Shown in pieces: positions 31,133-41,872 of a DNA stretch of 64,000 nt. The stretch spans positions 24,071,636-24,135,635 of the forward strand of contig CM069459.1 in the NCBI GenBank assembly GCA_035610835.1. The letters run 5' to 3'. Both the position numbers and the translations under genes were made by a program. The notes under the pieces were generated by a model. The model saw nothing but the letters and a program-made list of their open reading frames with translations, was not told the DNA's origin and did not search any database. Source of the DNA: Ophiura sarsii. Taxonomy: Eukaryota; Echinodermata; Ophiuroidea; Amphilepidida; Ophiuridae. Position 1 is the stretch's first letter, and each line of letters opens with the position of its first letter.

Positions 31133-31255
31133 AGAGTTGCTATCTTCCGAAGATAGCAAAAGCCATGGTTTGTCTCTGTAGAACGTTGCTATCTTCCAGA
31201 TAGAGTTGCTATCTTCCGAAGATAGCAAAACCATGGTTTGTCTTTGTAGAACCAA
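31133..31255. repeat. Tandem pair containing a 23-bp near-perfect palindrome
   Basis: TTGCTATCTTC-C-GAAGATAGCAA (11-bp arms around a single C) occurs twice, each followed by CCATGGTTTGTCT and TGTAGAAC, about 70 bp apart. The TTGCTATC/GATAGCAA arms are those of the satellite monomer at 13-17 kb. Confidence 0.8.
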
Positions 31256-31322
31256 TAACAGCTGACTACTTAGTTTCCATTGTGTCATCATCGCTCCAGT
31301 CTGTTTACATATGAGTCCTTAG

Positions 31323-31661
31323 CAGTGGCGTACCCAGCTTTTGGAAACAGGGGAGCCACGACATAGTTGTACCGACGAAAGTCATGATGTACCGACATTT
31401 GTATTTTTGCAGACTCAAAAACAAATCGTAAAATTACCCAATTTTTTTCTGCCAGCAGCTGAAATCTTGATAAGTGGGGGGGGGGGGGGGGGGGGGGGGG
31501 GGGGTAAGTGGGGGGGTAAGTGGGGGGGGGGGTATGAGTGACGTTAGCCTCAAAACTGGCCAAAAAAAAAATTGCATGGTCAAAATCAAAAATGTACCGA
31601 TGGGAGCTCGTGTGTACCGACGGGGTTATTTCAGGGGGGCCACCACCTGGGTACGCCACTG
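31323..31661. mobile_element. hAT-like MITE (CAGTGGCGTACCCAG ends)
   Basis: CAGTGGCGTACCCAG and CTGGGTACGCCACTG are perfect 15-bp inverted repeats. GTCCTTAG (31315-31322) and GTCCATAG (31662-31669) form an 8-bp target duplication with one mismatch, as expected for hAT. The interior contains a G run of about 26 bases at 31478-31504. Confidence 0.85.
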
Positions 31662-31669
31662 GTCCATAG

Positions 31670-32220
31670 ACTTTCAGGTGTTAGTTACTTTTTGAGTTCT
31701 ATCAGATGGACCCTTGCAGGGCCATTTTAATGACAGTGTGAAAGGCTCACAAGAAAAACCTGTTCATACTGGCCCAGCAATTGATCTTAAGATGATTGAT
31801 TGTCCTTTTCAATTACTCCTGCTACTACTTATTAGGCCAGACGTTCTCAACTGGTGGCGCGCGCGCGCCATATGTGGCGCTTTGAGGAGGTCAAATTGGC
31901 GCGCAGCAAACAACCATAAATAAAGAGAGTCAAAGTTTTTTGTATTCGTATAAATGGGAGTAAAAACGTTTGTAGATGTATATGAAAGTCACTAATTTTA
32001 TTACTTTTTTATCAAACAAATCTTGTACAATAAAGGGTATAAATTAGGAAATCTGAGCATCTCAACCCCCTAAAACCCTGGAACCCCACCAGGGGCCCTA
32101 AGGCGGGCCCCTGGACACCCATCCGTTAGTCGCTCAGCTCACTCTGCTCGCAACGTCTTGGTACTTCTTGATTACTGATATTTGAAAAATAGCACTTCAT
32201 AAAGGTTAGTTAAGAAGGCC
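31670..32220. other. Unassigned spacer
   Basis: A short GGCGCGCGCGCGCC-like run lies near 31856-31868. No gene recognised. Confidence 0.4.
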
Positions 32221-32770
32221 TGGTATAGGCCTATTCAGATGGTCGCTAGTCTCAAGCTTAAAATAGTTATACCACTAATCCAGAGTGCCTGTCCAGATGA
32301 CAATCTTAGCCTCGAGTCTATTGAAACCACTGCGGTAGATTCGAGACTAACTCAAGGTCACACGATTCTCCAATTGCCGGAAGTAATGTGTTGACCCTCT
32401 GCTAATCTCACTCGCAGTACGACAATCTTAGCCTCAAGTCTATTGAAACCACTGCGGTAGATTCGAGACTAACTCAGGGTCACACGATTCTCCAATTGCC
32501 GGAAGTATAATGCGTTGACCCTCTGCTAATCTCACTCGCGGTTAACATAGTTGATGGATTCACACGGCAGACACACGCTCTCGGCTAAACTCTCGGTGTG
32601 TGATTCAGGACTAGTTAACAGCTAATATTTAAGGGTTAACATTCCAGCTTTAGACTCAAGTTTAGTTAATCATGACACAATTCACAGTGCTATTAACCGC
32701 GAGTTTAATCTTAAGATTAGCGAATTTGATACTAATCACTAGATTAGCGCCCATTGTCTGAACGCACCAT
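32221..32770. mobile_element. MITE-like element with TTCAGA ends and internal tandem duplication
   Basis: CTATTCAGATGGTCGCTAGTC at the left and AGCGCCCATTGTCTGAACGCACC at the right are imperfect inverted repeats (in part TTCAGA..GG.CGCTA). Inside, a block of about 120 bp (ACAATCTTAGCCTCGAGTCT to CTCACTCGC) occurs twice in tandem at about 32299-32418 and 32421-32539. Confidence 0.55.
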
Positions 32771-33096
32771 AATTATGATAGCTGATGTCATAAATGACAA
32801 CATCTCTGTGTGAATTCAATGTCCGATGACAGATCAAATTTTGAACATGCTTTTAAACTTTTGAAACAACTGAATTAGTCTTCATTTACCTCCGATTAAT
32901 CAATCAAAATTGATTGTCAGGTTAATGTGAAACGACTTACTGTTTTCACCTGGGGTTTTATTCCCAAAATCTTGCACAAGGATTAGGGTGAATATGGGGA
33001 TAAATTTACCATTTTGTTGATTAACATTTTTAGTTGAATACATTCTTGAAAAAGAGTTGACTGTTTTTTTGACGAGTTGTCATATTTTTAAAACTA
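32771..33096. other. Unassigned AT-rich spacer
   Basis: Nothing recognised. Confidence 0.4.
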
Positions 33097-33300
33097 AATA
33101 GTTAGCAATTTACTTTATAAGACTTAAACAATTCGCTTAAAAATAGTTAGCAATTTACTTTATAAGACTTAAACAAAATTCTCTAAAAATAGTTAGCAAT
33201 TTAATTTATAAGACTTAAACAATTCGCTTAAAAATAGTTAGCAATTAATTCGCTTAAAAATAGTTAGCAATTAACTTAGACTTAACAATTTGCTTTATTA
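33097..33300. repeat. 45-bp minisatellite, about 4.5 copies
   Basis: AATAGTTAGCAATTTACTTT recurs at 45- to 46-bp spacing (33101, 33146, 33192, 33237) with a final shortened 26-bp unit. The partner block is ATAAGACTTAAACAATTCGC. Confidence 0.85.
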
Positions 33301-33730
33301 AAACCAGTGTTGCCAACTTTCAACTCAGCATTGACAAATCAAAGTTGGACATGTTGTGAAAGCGATGACTATTTCTTAAAGGAGTAATAAATGTTTATGG
33401 AAAGACTTGTGAAAGAGATATCAAATTTTCTTCAAAAATAGTTGACAATTTCCTTAAAAGAGTTGTCAATGTTCATGAAAGAACTGCCCCTCCTTTGAGT
33501 ATTTGTCTTGATGCTTCCTCTCTATTCGTAATATTTTCTATTATCAGCAGCATAATAGAACGTGCTTTGAAACCTCGCAAGCAGCAGCCGGAATTTCCTA
33601 ACAAAGACGCAGGCAAGCAAGCTGTTACCAGACAAGGCACTTTACCCTTCCCAGAATGCATTTCTTCTATTTCAATTTTTGGTACTGATTTGACATCCAA
33701 TGCATAATGCGCTGATACTGACAACAACTA

Positions 33731-34155
33731 CTGTAAAAGTGGCAATTTTCGCCAGATTAATTTTTTCACGTTTTGCAGATTTTAAAACTGATTTTAAACT
33801 GCTTTGCCCGTTGTTAAATTCATGATTTGTAGTTTCATAACATACTGTAAAAGCCACTTTTTTCGCGTAAATATATTTTCGCGCATTTTGATATCATAGA
33901 GATTTCGCATATTGATTTTTTCGCGTGGGCGACCTTCTGGATGCACTGTATGAAAGTTGAAAACAATAATTTCATGTGTTATAATTTTCGCGGAAAAATC
34001 ATTTCCATGAAAAGCTCGAAAATAAAGCCACAGCGTAAATTTCAGCTTTTACAGTAGTCCAATATGCAAAAGAAATATATTTTTGTGTTATTATTTTTGC
34101 GGTACCTGGTTAGAGCGTGAAAATAAATGTAGTGCGAAGATTTCCACTTTTACAG
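33731..34155. mobile_element. CTGTAAAAGTGG-type MITE, outer element of a nested pair
   Basis: Ends CTGTAAAAGTGGCAATTTTCG and GAAGATTTCCACTTTTACAG are inverted repeats flanked by TA at 33729-33730 and 34156-34157. It is interrupted by the element at 33845-34054; the rejoined flanks match the uninterrupted relative at 3891-4066. Confidence 0.8.
33845..34054. mobile_element. CTGTAAAAGCC-type MITE, inner element of a nested pair
   Basis: Ends CTGTAAAAGCCACTTTTTTCG and AAATTTCAGCTTTTACAG, TA at 33843-33844 and 34055-34056, 210 bp. TTTTCGCG blocks give strong internal pairing. Similar copies: 34254, 59691, 63627 and part of one at 62265. Confidence 0.85.
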
Positions 34156-34253
34156 TACTCAATGGTCAGACTGCCCAGTGTTGTCAACTGAAATATGTCC
34201 CAAACTGTGACGAAGACAAGTGCCCTCTAGGTCGCAATCCACAACATGAAGTA

Positions 34254-34461
34254 CTGTAAAAGCCAACATTTTCGCGTAAAGATATTTTCGGGCATTTTGA
34301 TATCATAGATATTTTGCAAATTGTTTTTTTCACGGGCGACCTTCTGGATGCATTGCATGAATGTTGAAAACAATATTTTCGCGCGTTATAAATTTCGCAG
34401 AAAAAGACGTTGCGCGAAAAGCGCGGAAATAAAACCACCGTGAAAATTTCAGCTTTTACAG
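34254..34461. mobile_element. CTGTAAAAGCC-type MITE, copy 2
   Basis: Ends CTGTAAAAGCCAACATTTTCG and GAAAATTTCAGCTTTTACAG, TA at 34252-34253 and 34462-34463, 208 bp. It shares GGCGACCTTCTGGATGCA with the other members. Confidence 0.85.
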
Positions 34462-34671
34462 TAGCTCTATTTTCTTTGAGTCCATAGAAAAGACATTGGT
34501 AGCCCATAGACCAGCTGGACAATCGTGTCTAATGAAATCCCATTGAAATATTGTGTAGAGCTGATACTATATGCGTCTCGCTCACAACTGTATGACCGGC
34601 ATGTTTGAAAAGCCCGGTAATAAAATGAGGTTATTGTTATAATGTAGTCTAATTGCAGCAACAGCATCTCA

Positions 34672-35080
34672 TAGAGTGTGTTTCTACTGGGAAACTTACC
34701 ATTAATTACTGGTAAGTTTGCCAAGTAGAAACAGCCAGTCACCATTAAGCATCTGTAAGTATTGTAACCGCAAAAACTTTCACAAACCAGGTTTGGTAAC
34801 AGTAATTTACGGTAAGTTTCCCAGTAGAAACAGCCAGCCAAATTATCTTATTGTTTTGTGAACCGTGTCACTAGATTATACACATTGTGAGGCAATCTTT
34901 TTCAGGTGGGGCGGCATTGTTTTGTTTTGTATACCAAAAGGTCAAATGTCGTCGCCCATCGACTAGGATCGGTAAACTTAGCGGTAACTTTTTGCGAGTA
35001 GAAACAGGGGGATTAAAACTTACCGGTAAACCTTACAGTTTAATCTTACCATTAACTTTGCAGCGCCCCAGTAGAAACAT
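34672..35080. mobile_element. GTTTCTACTGGG-type MITE, near-complete copy
   Basis: Left AGAGTGTGTTTCTACTGGG and right GCGCCCCAGTAGAAACAT are inverted repeats. The internal order is reversed relative to the 2.4 kb copy (AAACCAGGTTTGGTAACAG, GATTATACACATTGTGAGGC, CGTCGCCCATCGACTAGG). It abuts the next copy directly. Confidence 0.75.
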
Positions 35081-35250
35081 AGAGCGTGTTTCTACTGGGC
35101 ATTGGAAAGTTAACGCTAAATTAACTTAACAGTAATAACTGCTGGATTTTAAATACCCCCGTTTCTACTCACGAAAAGTTCCCACAAGTTTAAAAGCGAC
35201 CTAATCGATGGGCCACAATATTTGACCTTTTTATATACCAAAAATGCTGG
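35081..35250. mobile_element. GTTTCTACTGGG-type MITE, truncated tandem neighbour
   Basis: It starts AGAGCGTGTTTCTACTGGGC at the last bases of the previous element and continues through CGATGGGCCACAATATTTGACC before breaking into the following tandem repeat. Confidence 0.7.
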
Positions 35251-35264
35251 GCCACCGTGCTGGT

Positions 35265-35770
35265 TACTTGATATAAAGCTTTTAAAAGGTATCAACACTT
35301 TTGGGACACCCTGTACGTATCTACATGTAAATGCATCACGGTGCAAAGGACCATGGGAAGGGTAAGCGGATACGTTACTCTGAACCGTTACACACTGGGC
35401 CACTATGCAGGTTACTTGATATAAAGCTTTTAAAAGGTATCAACACTTTTGGGACCCGGGTTTGGGACACCCTGTATCTACATGTAGATAAATGTATCAC
35501 GGTGCAAAGGCTCATGGGAAGGGTAAGCGGATACGTTACTCTGAACCGTTACACACTGGGCCACCATGCAGGTTACTTGAAAAGATATCAACACTTTTGG
35601 GACCTGGGTTTCACTCCCTGTATCTACATGGAAATATATCACGGGTTTGGGACACCCTGTATCTACATGTAGATAAATGTATCACGGTGCAAAGGATTAT
35701 GGGTAAGGTAAGCGGATACGTTACTCTGATCCGTTACACACTGGGCCACCATGCTGGTTACTTGATACAT
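35265..35770. repeat. ~161/185-bp tandem repeat, three copies
   Basis: GGATACGTTACTCTGA lies at 35368, 35529 and 35714; GGGCCAC, GGTTACTTGA, GGTATCAACACTTTTGGGAC and ACACCCTGTATCTACATGTA recur in the same order. ORFs of 95-113 codons here read the repeat. Confidence 0.85.
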
Positions 35771-35821
35771 GACACATGACACATAATTACAGCGCAATAG
35801 AGTAGGCAGTCCTGGTCTAAA

Positions 35822-36290
35822 AGGCCAATCAGTCATATCTGCATTCTTGTCTCATCAAATTACCAAGCGAGACTATAAATAAAGAACCGAGATACGATAA
35901 CGAAGAGAGCAATTGGCTGCCTCGTGTAAACACACTATCATGTCAAAATGTCTCCGAAATGTTATCAAAAATGTTCTGGCAAATGTGATTTTGTAAAAAA
36001 CACAGCAAATCAGTCATATTCTTATCTCATCAAATTACGCAGCGAGACTATAAATAAAGCAACGAGATACGATAATGAAGAGAGCAATTGGCTGCCTCGT
36101 GTCAAAACACTATCGTGTCAAAATGTCTTCGAAATGTTATCAAAAATGTTCTGGCAAATGTGATTTTGTCAAAAAACACAGCAAATCAGTCATATTCTTA
36201 TCTTATCAAATTACGCAAAAGACTTTAAACATGATAAATAAAGAACCGAGACACAATTGGAAGATAGTGATTGGCCGCCTTGTATCAAAG
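35822..36290. repeat. ~178-bp tandem repeat, about 2.5 copies
   Basis: AATCAGTCATAT occurs at 35827, 36008 and 36184; AGCAATTGGCTGCCTCGTGT and ATGTTATCAAAAATGTTCTG repeat between. Confidence 0.85.
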
Positions 36291-36851
36291 CAGTATTGGC
36301 TCAATCAAAACAATCAAAACCATCTTTGGCTCAATCAAAGGTTTTCTCAAAAATGTTGTAGACATTTTCAGGCAAAATAACCAGTGATTTCATCTGGATT
36401 ATGCCCCGCAAAGTTGATTTTTAGTTTCCCGTCACCCGCCAACGCTTCATTTTCATGCCCGCATTTGAATTTATTATTGAAATTTTGGAGAAAAAAATAC
36501 CATTTTTGCAATAAAAACGTCAGAATTCATGCATTTTGTGTGATGAAGTGAAATGTTTATTCATTTTGACCAGATCTGTAACTTGCATATATCTAAATTG
36601 ACCCAATTTCATTCTTTGATAGGGTGCAGCGGTGTATAACAATACGTCTGACATCCACATTTTATATAATAATGAAGGTCGTAAAAAAATAATGAATAAT
36701 GAATAATGAAAAAGTTGCCTCGCTAATTTTGAAAACAAATATTACGGGAAACTAAAAATAAACTTGGCGGGGCCTTATGCAGCAAGACTATATAAGAATT
36801 GAGTTATAGGGAAGATGGCAATTGGCTGCCGTCAAAGCAAAATCGGCTCAC
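36291..36851. other. Unassigned spacer
   Basis: AT-rich; GAAACTAAAAATAAACTTGGCGGGGC near 36750 is a loose inverted match to GCCCCGCAAAGTTGATTTTTAG near 36402, suggesting another decayed inverted-repeat element (about 36402-36777). Confidence 0.4.
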
Positions 36852-36855
36852 TTAA

Positions 36856-37385
36856 AGGCATATTTTGTGATCTTTGTCATGCAACGCCCTCTATTTGTGA
36901 TTTTTTTCATAGAAGTGCATTTGTTTGGGTCAAATTACATTCATATCCATGTAACTAAGATATATTATAAGTTACAGATCAATACGTTTCCTATAATTAC
37001 ATCAAAATCAGATTTTGAAATAAGTTGTCCTGGAACCAGGACAGTTTTGTTTACAATTTTTTTTCCCGTTCGTAAATAAAATTACATGGTGTGACACCAT
37101 ATTAACGCCATTTACAGTGTTTTCGGTTACGACTGCAACTGTACACAAGTGAACATCCCTCTATGGAATGTTTTAAGATGAAAATTAAAACAAATATGTT
37201 GAAAATTCCTTAAATTGGAAGCAGATTTCCATTATGATTTAGTAAAGTTCTGTAATGTGTTTTTTACAGAAAATAAAGTCAAAGTAGATTCATGAGTCCA
37301 GGAAAGTCTTTCCTGATAGTCAAACTTTGTTATAAGAGAGAGAAAAACATGTGTCATTTTTTTTTAAAAATCACATAATATTGCT
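36856..37385. mobile_element. TTAA-flanked MITE (AGGCATATTATGTGAT family), long copy
   Basis: It starts AGGCATATTTTGTGATC and ends AATCACATAATATTGCT, with TTAA at 36852-36855 and 37386-37389. At 530 bp it is longer than the 376-bp copy at 19.9 kb and has a unique centre (around 37020-37180) shared in part with 4456-4843. Confidence 0.75.
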
Positions 37386-37389
37386 TTAA

Positions 37390-37763
37390 GTATCCAGAAC
37401 TTCTCTGAAATTTCATCAATTTTGTCGAATTTAGCACCTAACCTATAGAAATGGTAAGCCTTTTTCATGCATGGATGAGCTGAAACTATAAGATAAATGG
37501 ACTTTGATATTTTTTTATATCACTCCAGATGTCTCATCAAAAAAGACTGTTCTTCCTGACTGACGCACAGTAAACAGGATTTGAACCTGCACACTCCTGA
37601 TTCACTTGCAGTTTACGTCTTGGACCTCGATACATTCTAGTTGACCATTGACGGTCTGATACTGGTTCAGGAGCTCATGGCCTGACAATTTGAAACTCAA
37701 TTTAATAGCTCCCACAAAATGGCTGTTATGATACACTTTAAATTTAGGTATTTTAGTCTCAGC
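37390..37763. other. Unassigned spacer
   Basis: Nothing recognised. Confidence 0.4.
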
Positions 37764-38438
37764 TTAGGCAGTAGAAAAAACCCTGTTTTACGGGCGAACA
37801 TTACCTCTCAGGTAGGGTCCCCGGTAGGATCTGTCAGTCGGACATGTCTTGGGGGGTCAACATTTTCGTGACGTTTTGGTGCATTATCAAAACATTTTTG
37901 TTAAAATTCCAAAAGATTTTAAACCGTTTTTTTTAAATACAAAAAAAAATGTCAACAAAATATTGTGAAAAAGAAAAAGAAATTTTAAATTAAAAAAACT
38001 GAGTCTGTCGGACAGGTATTTTTGGCCATAATACAGTTACATGAAGATGCGTGATACAATAGGGAAGATAGCAACTGGAGGACCTACCATGGATCACTTT
38101 GATACTCAACATTTCTCATTCAAACCCATATTACAAACCCAGATAGCAAATTAGTAAAGAAAAAGCAACAGAGAAAAACACTGTTCTACAGGTCCAACCG
38201 AACTTTTTTGTTTTTGTTTGTAATAAATGTTATTGGATAATTAGAAAATTGAAAAGTGTGAACATTTGAAAACTGTTGAAGATTCTCTAATATGTTTGTT
38301 TGTTTGTTTGTTTACACGGTCGGTCTGTACGGACACACGCTTGGGTCCTGGAGGGACCAGGCTCAAGCAACAGACCTACAGACCTACTACCTTAGTGGTC
38401 CATTTGCCCGTAGAACATGAACTCTCCTTCGTCGCCTA
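37764..38438. mobile_element. TAGGCGAC-type MITE, composite
   Basis: The left end TTAGGCAGTAGAAAAAACCC and the right end CCATTTGCCCGTAGAACATG...TCGTCGCCTAA bracket 675 bp. A further left-end-like block (GAAAAACACTGTTCTACAGG near 38183) suggests two merged or nested copies. It abuts the next MITE. Confidence 0.6.
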
Positions 38439-38682
38439 AGGGCATGTTCACATTAGAGCAAGCTTTCCCCACCTCCCGGATAAAACCCAGGTATATCCGG
38501 CTAAAAAGCCTAGTATGAACAGGAATTTGTGGTAACCAAATTGATCCGGATCAACCTGGAAATGTGCAGGATTCAATTCGCATACAATTCGGATATTTAT
38601 CTGCATTGATCGTAGTATGAACGTGTTTATCAATCTGGATAAACTTGTGTCCTGTCTAGAAATTATACTGTGAACACGCCCT
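38439..38682. mobile_element. MITE with AGGGCRTGTTCACA ends
   Basis: AGGGCATGTTCACATTA and its counterpart TACTGTGAACACGCCCT are inverted repeats; 244 bp. Internal GGATAAA, ATCCGG and GGATCC-like motifs are partly symmetric. Confidence 0.7.
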
Positions 38683-38690
38683 AAACCTAA

Positions 38691-39108
38691 CAGCGTGTTT
38701 CTACTGGGGAAGAAACCGCTAATAAACGGTTAGTTTGCCCAGTAGAAACAGGCAGAACCCGCTACGAATCTGTATTTTTGGTAATCCCAAAAACCTTCAC
38801 AAACCAGGTTTGGAACCAGTAAGAATCGGCAATAAACCCAATAGAAACAGAAAGCGATTAATCTTAGCGGTTTGTGCTGTGAACTGTGTCACGCTGCCGA
38901 TTATACACATTGTGAAGCAATCTTTTTCAGGTGCGGTGGCATTGTTAGGTAATACAAAAGGTAAAATGTTGTGGCCTATCGACTAGGATCGATAAACTTA
39001 GCGGTAACTTTTCGCGAGTAGAAACAGAGTTAGATTAAAAACTTACCGATTATATCTTAGCGTTTATAAGCCTTTACTTTTTGGAGTGCCCCAGTAGAAA
39101 CACGCTCT
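38691..39108. mobile_element. GTTTCTACTGGG-type MITE, complete copy
   Basis: Left CAGCGTGTTTCTACTGGGG and right CCCCAGTAGAAACACGCTC; 418 bp; contains AAACCAGGTTTGG, GATTATACACATTGTGAAGC and CCTATCGACTAGGATCGATA. It is the best reference for the family in this window. Confidence 0.8.
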
Positions 39109-40974
39109 AAGATATCTTTCTCTGCCCATTGAAATTCAATAATATCCATAAGGCAGCTTTACTGATGCGAGAGGCCTTTTGTATCTGCATTGCTGAAGAA
39201 CTCCTCCTGACTTGCCTTAATTGCTCATCAGGAGAGCCATGTGCAAGCAGGCAGGATGCAGGCCAACACAATGACCTTTAGGCGACCCATAGCATATTAT
39301 GGTGTTTGACCTTTAACCCCTGGGGCTATCGGATGTGGAGATTGCTAGGTTGCTAGGGGAGGCTTGATGTAAGTTTTTGGAAAATTTGAGAAGACATGGC
39401 CAATCTTTACGAATAAAAATAGTTCTGAGTTTAGCAAAAGAAAGAATTCAATAATTTGACAGCTTTATACTTTAACTCTGAAGGCAACGTGCCACAAATT
39501 AGTCTAGTAAGTTGAATAAATCTTAAGAGGAAATTTGGGTGGGAAACCCTGAATAAATTGATTTTAGAAAGATGTTTCAATTACTCAATGCAAAATTTCA
39601 AATTTTGGTCAAAAAGCTTCATTTTTTTTAAAAACAAATTTGTAGAAAAGATGGAAATTAATAAAACAAACAATTAAAACAAATTGAAAACGTCATCAAC
39701 GTTTGTTTTTTAATTTAAAGAATTTTTAATTTTTTGTAAAATTTGAAAAATATTGGCCAGTCACCATCCATAAACAGTTTTAACTAGATATACTAATAGT
39801 TTTCTTTAGTGCTCTGAATATAAAAGGAAGCATACACACACAATATGGAATTAATATGCCTTGAGAATAAATGTATCCTAAACAATAAACATTGAAATGA
39901 AATGCTAGAATATTCTCTGAAAGCAGGAAATAACAGCGACAACGAACCGTGAGTTATATTTCTTTTGGCGTAATAAATAAACGATGAAGTTATTCTATGT
40001 ACGGCTGATGTTGTATTCCATGCCTTGTATCAATGTGATAAGTTTGTGCAGGTTTGCTTGGTTCCGGCACCCCCAACAGCAGTTTAAGATTGTCACTAAA
40101 CTCTATTCAGTAGAAACTTGATCGTGAACTACTTACCTATGGCTATATTTATAATACCCAATCTTAAAAAAGGTTATGCCCATGATATACAAAATCACCT
40201 TAGCATATATATTTGACTACATGAGCAAAGACAAAGCAATGCATACTCCGTTCCATAAACCATGAAGGTCAATCACCATCCTATCCTGAATGCACTATAG
40301 CACTGCCTTTAGCTACATCGTTTCAGCCGGTTGAAATAAACACCGGTATGACTTTCGGCTCTTTTGCAATCGAAAGCTACATAACAGAACTAGGTCTGCT
40401 TATTAAAACGGTCTATCCCTCTAGCTTGGCCCGCCGATCGCCACGGGCTAGCCTGTTTTTTGAGTAAGAGATTGAAAGACCAATAGACCCAACTAGCAAG
40501 CCTGTAAGCCATCTCGCATACACGGTTAAGTAACGACGCTATTGCCCACCGCACGTACAGCATTATTAGCAGCTTGAAAAATAACCAAGTATTCATTCAT
40601 TATGGTAACACTGCATTATGCTATTACATAGCTTTGTGGAAATGGGTTTCAGGCTTTTTAGAATGTTACTCTCTAAATGCCAAATGTAATAACTTGCATG
40701 CTGTGTGTTTACTCCACAGTTATATTGCCTAGCCGGAAATGGAAGATATATATCGAATATTGATGCCTGGCCTTATGTAAAGAAACAAATCCACATTGTT
40801 GCAAGAACATGAATACAGGCACTTTTGAGAAAAAGAAAAAATCACATACATTTCGTAAATAAAGCCACAACAACAATCAACAGGGCTGTAAAAATGTTTA
40901 CTTCCCGGGAAACATGTCAAATTTCCCACAATTAACATATTTTTATTACATACAAACCAGACAAATATCCAAAG
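39109..40974. other. Long unassigned stretch
   Basis: About 1.9 kb without recognised element ends, tandem repeats or RNA genes. The ORFs on the minus strand at 40390-40596 and 40729-41043 have no domain I recognise. Confidence 0.4.
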
Positions 40975-41230
40975 TTTTTTCAAAATGCCAAAATTCCCCT
41001 CCAAATGCCAAAATTCCCCTCCAATGCCAACATTTCCCTCCAAAGTGCCAACATTGTCCTCAAATGTCTTGTCTTGTTATTGTTTAAAATATCCCTGGAA
41101 ATGCTAGAAGTGTCCTCTTAATTCAAATGTTTTCCTTCAATTACCGAAAACTTTTCTTCAAATGCCAAAATGTCCCTCCAAATGCCAAACATTCCCCCCC
41201 CCCCCCCCGAATACCAAAATTTCCCAGGAA
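40975..41230. repeat. Degenerate ~20-bp tandem repeat
   Basis: CAAATGCCAAAATTCCCCTC and variants (CCAATGCCAACATTTCCCTC, AAATGCCAAAATGTCCCTCC) occur several times with interruptions; a poly-C tract lies near 41196-41208. Confidence 0.65.
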
Positions 41231-41872
41231 AGAGTTTCTCAGACCACCTCCACCACCACCCCTTCCCCCTCTTTGATGAGATAGCAATTTGTTTAAAAAC
41301 ATGTGAGTGGGTTTCTGTTTACTCTAAATGTCAATTCAAATAAATGTGTGTTATGAAATGTTTCTCTTTATTACTATTAGGCAAAGTAAAAAACATGTTT
41401 AGCGTCCTAACTTTTTTCAAAAAATCGCCCTTGTTAACAATAAACTTTGCAAACTTTAAAGCGGAAGATGCCTCTTTAAATCCTTTTTATTTCATAATTC
41501 TGAGGGGTTGTTCACGACAAAGCTTGTTTAACATGCTTATTATAAAGAAGCGATGATGTTATAAACATCTCTAACTCCGAAACATCTTAACGAATAAAGT
41601 TATGACTGAAATATAGAAGAGGGGAAAAAAAGAAAATTGAAGCTGACCCAAAAAAGAAAGCGTGCAGAGCCGTTTAATAAACATGTTTATTTTTCTATTT
41701 GGCCTTACTCACCGGAAATGAAAAAATGGAGACACGTCCATGCTCTTTCAAAATGCAATATTACATAGTTTCATTCTTGATAGAAGATGTAATCGCTTTG
41801 TAGAGACAGTGATTTCATGTTCATATAAAACAATGTGTGGCTGAAGGTTTAGTAACTGAGTGTGCCCAAATA
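41231..41872. other. Unassigned spacer
   Basis: Nothing recognised; the 70-codon frame at 41344-41556 has no domain I know. Confidence 0.4.

Noticed and set aside
34467..34841. 124-codon minus-strand ORF
   Set aside because: It spans the junction of two MITEs and lacks any domain. Similar chance frames occur throughout the window.
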